Source: Pseudobacter sp051955275 (GTDB lineage Bacteria; Bacteroidota; Bacteroidia; Chitinophagales; Chitinophagaceae). From it: a stretch of 64,000 nt of DNA. The notes under the pieces were generated by a model. That model worked only from the letters and a program-made list of their open reading frames with translations, made no database searches and was not told the DNA's origin. Shown piece after piece: positions 44,773-53,200 of the stretch. Each line of letters starts with the position of its first letter. Within the stretch, counting starts at the first letter, position 1. The position numbers were made by a program, and so were the translations under genes. The stretch is taken from NCBI RefSeq assembly GCF_051955275.1, contig NZ_JBQCGW010000126.1:1-64000 (forward strand), in the 5' to 3' direction.

Positions 44773-45205
44773 ATGCTACGTAAATGGAGTGTTCGAGCAG
44801 ATCCTGCGCTATTTTGTTAATAGCATTACGGAGTTTGTTCGCCTGTTCATTGGAGGGATATTTCACGCCACTTGCGTACTGACGGACCAGGCCTGGGTTT
44901 AGTCCGGCAAACTTAGCAACAGATGTTATGTTGAGGTAGTCATGTTCCTGAAAATAAGCCTGAAGATCATAGCTGAATTCAAAGTCAAGTTTGTTGACGT
45001 CTATCTTCTTCCAGAATTTATCATTCCTACCTTCGTGTTTTACATAATCCCTGATCAGCTCTTTCAGGTTCTCGATCACCTCCCAGGTGTTATTGCCGTA
45101 GGGGGTGGGCGTAAAACTTCCACGGTTTTCAACTCTTCCCCACAATACGCCATCATGCTTTTCAATGATGATATCAAGTTTGGTTGAAATGGAATTTGAT
45201 TTCAT
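44771..45205 (-). CDS. hicB: HicB-family antitoxin
   Basis: 144 residues from the ATG at 45205. An earlier in-frame ATG at 45277 would add 24 residues derived from the 3' end of hicA read in another frame, so I reject it. The N-terminal half has the partial RNase-H-like fold of HicB (LDIIIEKHDGVLWGRVE, WEVIENLKELIRDYV). The C-terminal part is a helix-turn-helix (NITSVAKFAGLNPGLVRQYASGVKYPSNEQANKL) expected to bind the operator. It should neutralise HicA, an mRNA interferase, and repress the locus. The hicA reading frame directly upstream is broken, so this antitoxin may now lack an active partner here. Confidence in family is high, in present function moderate. Confidence 0.88.
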   Translation of the reverse strand: MKSNSISTKLDIIIEKHDGVLWGRVENRGSFTPTPYGNNTWEVIENLKELIRDYVKHEGRNDKFWKKIDVNKLDFEFSYDLQAYFQEHDYLNITSVAKFAGLNPGLVRQYASGVKYPSNEQANKLRNAINKIAQDLLEHSIYVA

Positions 45206-45248
45206 AATAAACAATTTTGATTGAAATACTCTGCTGGAATGATATCCA

Positions 45249-45432
45249 TTACTTTCTAAGTTTCCGTAAGAGAGCATAAGTAAGTCTTATTCCAACCTCT
45301 TTGCTTCCATGAAACGGAACCGATACTATTTCACCAGTAGCAGGATTGCGGAAAATTTTATGACTTCCGGATTGCCGGATTTCAATCCAACCAGCATGCC
45401 GGTACAGCCTGACTAAGCTCTGAACTCTTCAT
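45249..45432 (-). pseudogene. hicA: HicA mRNA interferase toxin, frameshifted after codon 5 or 6
   Basis: Reading leftward from the ATG at 45432 gives MKSSEL, then the frame stops after ten more codons at a TGA. One base later the +1 frame encodes VRLYRHAGWIEIRQSGSHKIF, split here, then RNPATGEIVSVPFHGSKEV and a C-terminal LTYALLRKLRK before TAA at 45249. This is a complete HicA: the GSH motif with the catalytic histidine and the FHGSKE segment are present. The total length equals 61 codons plus one base, so a single inserted base near 45416 explains it. The junction is GAG CTT AGT C. A normal start codon in the +1 frame is absent because TGA precedes it. The gene stops 43 bp before hicB. Confidence 0.85.
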
Positions 45433-45485
45433 GTAATCATTTTTAGATGTTCAAATTGGTCAGGATGTATTTCTGGTATGTAACA

Positions 45486-45517
45486 CAAAAATAAAAGGTA
45501 GCAATTAAGCTACCAAA
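45486..45517 (-). promoter_or_regulatory. hicAB promoter
   Basis: On the minus strand TTTG (45517-45514), exactly 20 bp, then TATTTTTG (45493-45486): a full match to the Bacteroidota consensus. Transcription would begin near 45479, leaving about 47 nt before the hicA ATG. Confidence 0.85.
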
Positions 45518-45539
45518 TAAAAGTAACGAAATTGCTACC
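45497..45539. promoter_or_regulatory. Candidate HicB operators in the hicAB promoter
   Basis: GGTAGC-AATTAA-GCTACC (45497-45514) is a perfect inverted repeat filling the spacer and touching the -33 box. A further inverted copy of one arm, ATTGCTACC, lies at 45531-45539, pairing with GGTAGCAAT at 45497-45505. Repression by the HTH of HicB is the likely role. Confidence 0.65.
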
Positions 45540-45590
45540 CGAAAAAGGTCAAAGTTTTTGAAACATCTTTATGCACATAGTTATTTACCC

Positions 45591-45640
45591 TTTTACTAAT
45601 ATTAACCACATTTTTAAAAATGTGGTTAATATTAGTAAAA
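45591..45640. repeat. Perfect 50-bp AT-rich palindrome without loop
   Basis: Both arms are 25 bases and exactly complementary: the left arm begins TTTTACTAATATTAACCACA and ends in five T, the right arm begins with five A, then TGTGGTTAATATTAGTAAAA. There is no spacer base. It lies between the hicAB promoter and the GH88 terminator, so neither neighbour needs it as a terminator, and it has no T-run of its own on either strand. Function unknown. Confidence 0.9.
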
Positions 45641-45662
45641 AGAGCTTCAACTACGGGCAAAC

Positions 45663-45690
45663 AAAAAGCACCGGAATATACCACCGGTGC
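45663..45690 (-). terminator. Terminator of the GH88 gene
   Basis: Read leftward: GCACCGG, loop TGGTATATT, CCGGTGC, then TTTTTG, about 25 bp after the GH88 stop codon. Confidence 0.85.
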
Positions 45691-45714
45691 CTCTCTTTGT
45701 TTAATTTGTTTATT

Positions 45715-46932
45715 TTACTTCTTCCCCTTCGCCAACTCCTTATACCGCTTCAACGCCTCTATATAATAATAGTCCGCATAAGTGATCCCCACATTGATCT
45801 CAGACTTAGCCGGCAAATGCCCTACAGAATGCTCTATTATAAACCCGCCATTCGTTCCGGGCGCCGCAGTATAATTAGCCGTTGACAAAGAACGCAGGAT
45901 CTTATCTGCCGCCAAGAAGTACTTATTCGCTTGTTCCTTACCGGTATATTTACATAATTCCAGCAAGCCGGCTGCAATGATCGCTCCTGCAGATGCATCC
46001 CTGAATGCATGGGGAATATCAGGCGCATTGTAATCCCAGTAAGGAATACCATCTTCAGGCAGATTCTTATGATCCAGCACATAATCAGCGATCTTCTCCG
46101 CCATTTGTAAATACACAGGATCCTTCGTCTCACGATAGGTCATGGTATAGCCGTAAAGCCCCCATGCCTGTCCACGTGCCCAGGCAGAACCATCGGCATA
46201 CCCCTGCGCAGTTTTTCTTTCCCTCACTGCTCCTGTGTTCTTATCATAATTCACTACGTGATAAGAGCTGTTATCATCTCTGAAATGATGCTTCATGGTG
46301 GTATTTGCATGGGTGGTTGCTATTTTATAAAAAGAAGAATCACCGGACACCTTCGTTGCATAGAACAACAATTCAAGGTTCATCATATTATCTATGATCA
46401 CGATAAAGTCTGAACTGTCTTTTGAATTCCAGGATTTGATACACCCCACTGCCGGATTGAACCGGGTGCTGAGAGAAGCAGCACTCTTCAGCAGAATGCT
46501 TTTTGTATCATCGGAAGGGAACATCCTTTGAAGATTTCCAAAGCTGCAATACATCATGAATCCTAAATCATGCGTGCTTGTATTGTATTGCTCTTTCTCC
46601 AGCACTTTTAAGATGCGTTGCGTTTCTATCAGCAGGGATTTATCTTTTGTCTGCTCATACAGATACAGCAAACTGCCCGGATAAAATCCGCTGCACCACC
46701 AGCCGCTGTTGCTGGTTTCAAATTTCTTAAAAGCAGGATTGTAATTCTTCGGGAATTTATCCGAAGGCAGTTCTCTCATCATCACTCTATACTGCGCAGC
46801 ACCTTTTGCAAAGGCAACAGGGATGCTTTTCAACAACTGCTTGTTGTAAGGGAACTGCTGTGCAGTTGATTCAGAGGTACAAGCGACCATCAGGAAAAAC
46901 ACCAGGAAAACAGAAAAAGAAAAAGCTCTCAT
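45715..46932 (-). CDS. GH88-family unsaturated glucuronyl hydrolase, probable lipoprotein
   Basis: 405 residues. The signal FLVFFLMVAC followed by TSES fits a lipoprotein. The (alpha/alpha)6 barrel of GH88/GH105 is recognisable: NSGWWCSGFYPGSLLYLYEQ, DLGFMMYCSFGN, the catalytic Asp segment IVIIDNMMNLELLFYATK, QGYADGSAWARGQAWGLYGYTMTY split over two helices, and GIPYWDYNAPDIPHAFRDASAGAI. These enzymes hydrate and open the unsaturated uronic acid left by polysaccharide lyases on glycosaminoglycan-, ulvan- or gellan-type substrates. No lyase is encoded nearby, so substrate and partner enzymes are elsewhere. The gene is divergent from the propeller/LuxR regulator and has its own promoter and terminator. 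Confidence 0.9.
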   Translation of the reverse strand: MRAFSFSVFLVFFLMVACTSESTAQQFPYNKQLLKSIPVAFAKGAAQYRVMMRELPSDKFPKNYNPAFKKFETSNSGWWCSGFYPGSLLYLYEQTKDKSLLIETQRILKVLEKEQYNTSTHDLGFMMYCSFGNLQRMFPSDDTKSILLKSAASLSTRFNPAVGCIKSWNSKDSSDFIVIIDNMMNLELLFYATKVSGDSSFYKIATTHANTTMKHHFRDDNSSYHVVNYDKNTGAVRERKTAQGYADGSAWARGQAWGLYGYTMTYRETKDPVYLQMAEKIADYVLDHKNLPEDGIPYWDYNAPDIPHAFRDASAGAIIAAGLLELCKYTGKEQANKYFLAADKILRSLSTANYTAAPGTNGGFIIEHSVGHLPAKSEINVGITYADYYYIEALKRYKELAKGKK

Positions 46933-46953
46933 GTACGTGTAAGTTTATGGAAT

Positions 46954-46985
46954 GAAAGATAATTCTTCCTAAATTCATTTTCAAA
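46954..46985 (-). promoter_or_regulatory. GH88 promoter
   Basis: On the minus strand TTTG (46985-46982), 20 bp, TATCTTTC (46961-46954), a 7-of-8 match to the -7 consensus. The leader would be about 15 nt. Confidence 0.65.
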
Positions 46986-47030
46986 CCAAAACTGCATTTC
47001 TATTTGGTTCACTGAAACCTTATTACTGCA

Positions 47031-49964
47031 ATGAAGTCACTGAGTAGTTTCCTCCTTTGCTTGCTGTTGGGCAAACTCTGTTTCGCCCAGAATCAGATCG
47101 GGTTACCCCAGATCGTGAATTACCAGAGTTATGAATATAAAGCCGGCGTGCAGAACTGGGCCATTGAGCAGGATGTGAATGGCATACTCTATTTCGGCAA
47201 CAGCGAAGGCCTGCTCAGCTTCGATGGAAAATTCTGGAGAAAGTACCAGCTTCCCAATCAGACAGTGATCCGCTCCCTCAAGATCAGTTCAAACGGCCGC
47301 ATCTATGTAGGTGGTCAATCCGAGATCGGTTACTTCTTTCCCGATGCTACTGGCAAACTCACCTATAACAGCCTCAACTCTTTACTACCGGAAGAAGAAA
47401 GGAAATTCCCCGATATCTGGAATCTTGTAGTAGCCCGCGATCAGGTTTTTTTCCGCGCACGTAACAAGATCATCCACTACAAAGACGGGATCATGAACGT
47501 ATACAAACCCGGTACCAAGTGGGATTTCCTGGGTGAAGCCAACCAGCACATATACGCACAGGAACACAGCAAAGGACTGCTGGTGTATGACGATGGCGTA
47601 TGGAAACCAGTATGTAACCACCCTGTACTTGACGTAACACCTATTACGTCAGTCACGGATCTGGGTGGCGACAGCGTGCTGGTTACCACATTCCGGAACG
47701 GGCTCTTTGTACTTTATAATAATACACTCGTTCCTAAAAAAACAAGTGCCGATGAGGTATTCATGAATGACCGCATTTACTGCACAGCAAAAGTGAACAG
47801 CGACTGGATGGCTTTCGGCACCAATTCATCAGGCGTGGTGGTGCTCAACAGGAACGGAGAGCATGTGCAGACTTACTCCTACCGCGAAGGATTGCAGAAG
47901 AACAATATCCGCAGTCTCCTGCTCGATCGTAACAGGAATCTATGGATCGGACTGGATGACGGCATCGATCAGGTGGCCATCAACAGTGCCGTGAAATATA
48001 TCTATCCGGATAAAACAAAACAGGTCACTGGTTACGCCACCCGTATCTTCAATAATAAACTCTACATTGGTACGTCAAACGGTTTATACTCCACTACAAT
48101 CTCCCCTACAGCAAAGGACCTGAGTCAGGCTGCCGGCTACTTTACGGAGGTTGACAATACCACAGGGCAGGTTTGGAACCTCGATGAGATCAACAACCAC
48201 CTGCTGGTGGGTCATGAAGACGGCGCCATGGTGGTAAAGAACAATTCAGCCCACAAGCTCTACAATACCATAGGGTCCTGGCTTTTCAGGCCTGCATCGC
48301 CTGTTTACCCTTCTTCAAATATTCTCGCAGGTACTTACACAGGCCTTCGCGTGATCAGTTTTGTGAATGATCAGTTTGTGGACCGTGGCAGCCTAGGCGG
48401 ATTGATAGAGTCACTGCGCTTCATGAGCTTCGACAGTAATACCAGAACCCTCTGGGCCTCACATCCCAACAGGGGTGTTTTCAGGATCTTATTATCGCCC
48501 GACTTTTCCGCTATTGCGCAAATCAGTTTGCTGGGAACGAAGGAAGGACTGCCCGCTGATAACGGCAATTATATTTTCCGCATCAAGAACCGCATTCTCA
48601 GCACCAGCGTTGACGGCGTATATGAGTTCGATGCAGCCAGGAACCGCTTTGTAATGAGCCCTCTGCTCAATCCCATATTCAAAGGGATGAATATCCAGTA
48701 TTTGCATGAAGACGGCCGGGGAAATATCTGGTTCGTTTCCAACAAAAGACTGGGCGTGGTGGATTTTCAGAAACCTTCCAGTGGCTGGAATTATACCATC
48801 CAGTATTTCCCTGAACTCAACGGCATTGTACTGGCGGGATACGAGAGCATCTACTCCCTCAACGAAGAGAATATTTTCATCGCTGCCAATAAAGGCATCA
48901 TACATCTCAACTATAAAAAGTACTGCGAGCAACAGAATAAACCTGATATACTGCTGAGTCAGGTAAGGGTACCAGGACAGAAAGACAGCATCCTCTTCGG
49001 GGGGTATGCGCAATCATCAGGTGCTGTTGTGCCTTTTAAAGAGAATAAAATACAGCAACTGTCCGCTCACCTGAACTCACTCCACTTTGAATATTCCAGT
49101 ACGCTTTTTGAACAGATGCGGAATATCGAATTCTCATATATTCTGCGTGGTTTCGATAAGGACTGGAGCCACTGGAGCAATCGCAGTGAGAAAGACTATA
49201 CCAACCTGCCTCCCGGCAAGTACAGTTTTATGGTGAAGGCACGCAATCACAAAAGAAATGAATCCTCTGTAGTGAGCTACCAGTTTGAAGTGGAGCGCGC
49301 CTGGTTCAACAGCTACTGGATCTATACCCTGTACACGCTGCTTGCCCTGGGCGCCATCTGGTTCATCTTCCGCTGGCAGCAGAAAAAACACCGGAAGGAA
49401 AGAGAGCACCAGCGCTATCTCCACCAGCTGGAACTGGACAGTAATGAGAAAGAAATGGTGGAGCTCCGCAACCGGAAGCTGGAAACCGACCTCAATTTCA
49501 AGAACAGGGAACTGCTGACCATGACCATCAACCTGGCGCAGCGGGGCGAAGTACTGGGTAAGATCCGGGAAAGCGTCAGTTCCCTAATCAAAAAGGATAA
49601 TTCCAACGACAACACACCCACCTACAAGAACCTCCTCCGCCTGATCAGGGAGGTGGAGAAAACGAATGAAGACTGGGACAAATTCGCCATCCACTTCAAC
49701 AGTGTGAATATGGACTTCTTCAATACTTTGAAGGAAAGGTACCCCGATCTAACTCCCAACGAACTGAAACTTTGCGCCTACCTGCGGATGAACCTCAGCT
49801 CAAAAGAGATTGCCCAGTTGCTCAATATCACTCTCAAAGGAGTGGAGGTTGCCAGGTACCGTCTCAGGAGAAAACTGCAACTGAAACCTGAGGTACTGCT
49901 GCCGGAATTCCTCAGCAACCTCCCGAAACAAGGGGATGCCGGCGGTAGCGGTCACTACTCTTAA
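47031..49964 (+). CDS. Membrane-spanning propeller/Y_Y_Y regulator with LuxR-type DNA-binding domain
   Basis: 977 residues. A signal peptide (LLCLLLGKLCFAQ) leads to a long periplasmic part (about 20-670) of two-component-regulator propeller repeats (IRSLLLDRNRNLWIGLDDGIDQV is the clearest, split by the usual turn). A Y_Y_Y domain follows (about 690-760, YILRGFDKDWSHWSN ... YTNLPPGKYSFMVKARNH), then one transmembrane helix (WIYTLYTLLALGAIWFIF) and a coiled-coil linker rich in Glu, Lys and Arg. The end is a LuxR-type HTH at about 905-960 (LTPNELKLCAYLRMNLSSKE, IAQLLNITLKGVEVARYRLR). No kinase or receiver domain is present, so ligand sensing outside would act directly on DNA inside. It sits upstream of a SusC/SusD pair preceded by repeats that are its likely target. 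Confidence 0.9.
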   Translation: MKSLSSFLLCLLLGKLCFAQNQIGLPQIVNYQSYEYKAGVQNWAIEQDVNGILYFGNSEGLLSFDGKFWRKYQLPNQTVIRSLKISSNGRIYVGGQSEIGYFFPDATGKLTYNSLNSLLPEEERKFPDIWNLVVARDQVFFRARNKIIHYKDGIMNVYKPGTKWDFLGEANQHIYAQEHSKGLLVYDDGVWKPVCNHPVLDVTPITSVTDLGGDSVLVTTFRNGLFVLYNNTLVPKKTSADEVFMNDRIYCTAKVNSDWMAFGTNSSGVVVLNRNGEHVQTYSYREGLQKNNIRSLLLDRNRNLWIGLDDGIDQVAINSAVKYIYPDKTKQVTGYATRIFNNKLYIGTSNGLYSTTISPTAKDLSQAAGYFTEVDNTTGQVWNLDEINNHLLVGHEDGAMVVKNNSAHKLYNTIGSWLFRPASPVYPSSNILAGTYTGLRVISFVNDQFVDRGSLGGLIESLRFMSFDSNTRTLWASHPNRGVFRILLSPDFSAIAQISLLGTKEGLPADNGNYIFRIKNRILSTSVDGVYEFDAARNRFVMSPLLNPIFKGMNIQYLHEDGRGNIWFVSNKRLGVVDFQKPSSGWNYTIQYFPELNGIVLAGYESIYSLNEENIFIAANKGIIHLNYKKYCEQQNKPDILLSQVRVPGQKDSILFGGYAQSSGAVVPFKENKIQQLSAHLNSLHFEYSSTLFEQMRNIEFSYILRGFDKDWSHWSNRSEKDYTNLPPGKYSFMVKARNHKRNESSVVSYQFEVERAWFNSYWIYTLYTLLALGAIWFIFRWQQKKHRKEREHQRYLHQLELDSNEKEMVELRNRKLETDLNFKNRELLTMTINLAQRGEVLGKIRESVSSLIKKDNSNDNTPTYKNLLRLIREVEKTNEDWDKFAIHFNSVNMDFFNTLKERYPDLTPNELKLCAYLRMNLSSKEIAQLLNITLKGVEVARYRLRRKLQLKPEVLLPEFLSNLPKQGDAGGSGHYS

Positions 49965-49999
49965 TGATCCCTCTAAAATTCTGTTCTTCAATTATTTGA

Positions 50000-50025
50000 C
50001 ACTACAGTGTAGGGGCACTGTAGTG
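50000..50025. promoter_or_regulatory. 10-bp inverted repeat upstream of the second susC
   Basis: CACTACAGTG-TAGGGG-CACTGTAGTG, perfect arms with a 6-bp spacer, 36 bp after the regulator stop codon. There is no T-run behind it, so a protein-binding site is more likely than a terminator. Its right arm belongs to the direct repeat described separately. Confidence 0.7.
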
Positions 50026-50081
50026 CCTGGTTGAAGTAGTATTCAATCAAAATTGATTGTGTAGGGTTAAAGTAGTGCCTG
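50007..50081 (+). promoter_or_regulatory. Pair of 23-bp direct repeats offset by 52 bp
   Basis: Copy 1 (50007-50029) and copy 2 (50059-50081) share GTGTAGGG at the left and GTAGTGCCTG at the right with 5 bases differing between. The offset of 52 bp is about five turns of B-DNA, putting both on the same face. They lie 140-210 bp before the susC ATG and are the best candidate sites for the LuxR-type regulator. A weak -7-like TATTTTTA lies at 50111-50118. Confidence 0.65.
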
Positions 50082-50218
50082 TTCATTTCCGGGGCTACTA
50101 CCTGCCAGCATATTTTTATAACGCACGTGAGATTCTTTTTACAGACTGCTCATTTTCCTCCATCAGTTTATCAACCAAAACCTCTCAGGTATTTTTTAAA
50201 CGATTAAGACTAATTGCC

Positions 50219-53200
50219 ATGCTTCAAAAATTTAGCCTTCCAAGTAATGCTGCAGTGGATAAGCACCCTCGCTTATCGGCTGTCATCCGGCAGCTTTCGA
50301 TTGTCTGGCTGCTTATCCTTTGTTTTTCAACCCAACTGCTTGCGCAGGGTACTTCCATTTCAGGAACCGTGAAAGACGATAAGGGAAATCCCTTAGCTGG
50401 TGTTGCGGTGAACGTGAAAGGTACAGGTACCGGGAGTACTACAGGTTCAGATGGAAAATACTGGATCAATGCCGCTCCAAATGCCACACTGGTTTTCTCT
50501 CATGTTGGATTTACCGCCCAGGAAGTGGCGGTGAACAACAGGACCTCCATCGATGTCACCCTGGTACAGGCAGACCAGTCGCTCGACCAGGTGGTAGTGA
50601 TAGGTTATGGTACCGCCCGGAAAGGAGATATCACCGGTTCCATTTCCTCCGTTAGCTCTAAAGATCTCAAAGCGGTGCCCGCGGCATCACTCTCCCAGGC
50701 GCTTACTGGTCGTGCTGCCGGTGTGAGAGTAGGTACAGCTTCCAATATGCCCGGTGGTGGCATATCCATCCGTATCCGTGGTGGCAACTCCATCCAGGGT
50801 GGTAACGAACCACTCTACGTAGTGGATGGCTATCCGCTGTACAACGAGAACGGCCCTGCCATCAACCCGAACGATATAGAATCCGTGGAGATACTGAAAG
50901 ATGCATCCGCTACCGCTATCTACGGTTCACGCGGCGCCAATGGTGTAGTGATCATCACCACCAAAAGAGGCAAGGCCGGCAGGAACCAGATCCAGTTTGA
51001 ATCTTATTACGGCATTCAGAAACTGCGGAAGAAAATTCCCATGCTCAATGCAGAACAACTGGCCACTGTGATCAATGAAGGCGTAGCCAATGTGAACAAA
51101 GACAACGTGGGCAATCCCGGTTTCCCTAAAGCACTTCCTTTTACAGAAGAACAGATCAAAGCGTTCGGCGTGGGAACTGACTGGCAGGATGCCATCTATC
51201 GGGAAGCACCTATTCAGAACTACCAGCTCACCTTCTCCGGCGGCACTGATAAATCGCAGTATGCCGTATCTGGCAACTACTTCGAGCAACAGGGTATCGT
51301 TATCAATACAGGATACAGCAGGGGATCCGTTCGCCTGAACCTGGACCAGGAGATCAATAAAAGACTCAAGCTCGGCGTGAGCGCAACGGTCAGCCGCAGC
51401 AAAGGCAATATGGTGAACACCGATGGGGATGGTGGTGGCGGTGCCGGTGTTGTATACGGTGCATTGAACTTCTCTCCTACCGTGCCCATCTTCAATGCAG
51501 ACGGCACTTACACCATCAACAACAGACCTGGTGGCGGTATCCTCATCAGCAATCCTGTAGCACTGGCCAACGAAGTACAGAATGTGAACGTTGCCACCAG
51601 GGGCATTGGCAATGCCACACTCGAGTACAAGATCATGGAAGGACTGTACATCAAAACCCTGCTCGGTACCAACTTCAGGTATGAAAAGAGCAATACCTAT
51701 CTGCCGCGTACTGTGTACTCCGGACAAGCCAACAATGGTACTGCCAGCATCTACTCACAGCAGTATGCAGAATGGCTGAACGAAAACACGCTCTCATACC
51801 GTAAAACATTTGCAGATATTCACCGCGTAAACGCGGTGGTTGGTTATACATTCCAGAACGGAAACTTTGAAGATGTGCGCGCCAATGCACAGAACTTCGC
51901 CAATGATATCCTGCTGTACAATAACCTGGGCACTGCACAGCAGACCAACACCGGCGCTTCCAACAAGAATGAGTGGATGCTGCAGTCGTGGATCGCACGT
52001 GTGAACTATGATTATGATGGCAAGTACCTGCTGACACTTACCGGCCGCCGCGACGGCTCCTCCCGTTTCGGTGAAGGCAACAAATACGCTTTCTTCCCAT
52101 CGGGCTCTGTGGCCTGGCGCGTCTCCAACGAGAATTTCATGAGTGGCATCAGCTATATCAGCGACCTGAAACTCCGCGCCAGTTATGGTTTAACGGGCAA
52201 CCAGGAGATCGGTCAGTTCCAGTCGCTCGGCGCCCTGGGTACACAGAATTACAACTTCGGGAATGTGCTCTCCGTTGGTTACGCACCCAACCGTGTAGGC
52301 AATCCCAATCTTAAATGGGAATCCACTTCCCAGCTCGATTTCGGTCTGGATGTCAGTCTCTTCAATAACCGCGTGCAGTTGACGGCAGATTATTACCAGA
52401 AGAAAACAAGAGACCTGCTCTATAATGTGAGCCTGCCCATTACTACCGGCTACAGTACTTCACTACAGAATATCGGCAAGGTGAACAACACAGGGTTTGA
52501 ACTCACCCTGAACACCACCAACTTCTCAGGTAAGGATTTTGAGTGGACCACCAGTTTCAATATTGCCTGGAACAAAAACGAGATCATCGATCTGGGAGCA
52601 GTAACAGGTGATATTCCTGTAGGTGGCGCAAGCGGTCACCTTCAGCTGGCCAACTCCGGCATCCTTCGGGTAGGCGCTCCCGTTGGAGTCTTCTTCGGAC
52701 TGATCACAGACGGCATCTTCCAGAATGCCGATGAAATTGCCAAGTCTGCCCAGAAAAATGCCAAAGTGGGCGAACGCCGCTATGTGGATGTAAAGCCGGA
52801 TGGCGTGATCAACTCTTCTGACCGCGTGATCCTGGGTAAAGCACAGCCTGATTATTTCTACGGCTTCACCAATAACTTTTCTTACAAAGGCGTAGACCTC
52901 TCCGTATTCTTCCAGGGAGTTCATGGCAACAGCATTTTCAATATCAACCGTTTTGAACAGGAAAGTATGACAGGTGTGAGCAACCAGTCAACCGCTGTTC
53001 TCGATCGCTGGACACCTACCAATCCCAGCCAGGTAATTCCCCGCGCTGCTTCTGTTGGTTCACCTTACCAGGTCACCAGCAGACAGGTGGAAGATGGTTC
53101 CTACCTGCGGTTGCGCAATATCCAGCTTGGTTACAATTTCCCGCAGCAGCTGCTGAAAAAAGCAGGCCTCACCGCTGTGAGAGTGTATGTAAGCGGACAA

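Noticed and set aside
45206..45277. 24-residue extension of HicB
   Set aside because: These codons are the 3' end of hicA in another frame; the HicB fold starts after the ATG at 45205.
45571..45885. Short open frame over the 50-bp palindrome
   Set aside because: It runs through the palindrome, a terminator and the end of the GH88 gene, with no protein-like features.
50057..50218. 54-codon extension of the second SusC
   Set aside because: It overlaps the direct repeats and has no signal-peptide character; the signal follows the ATG at 50219.
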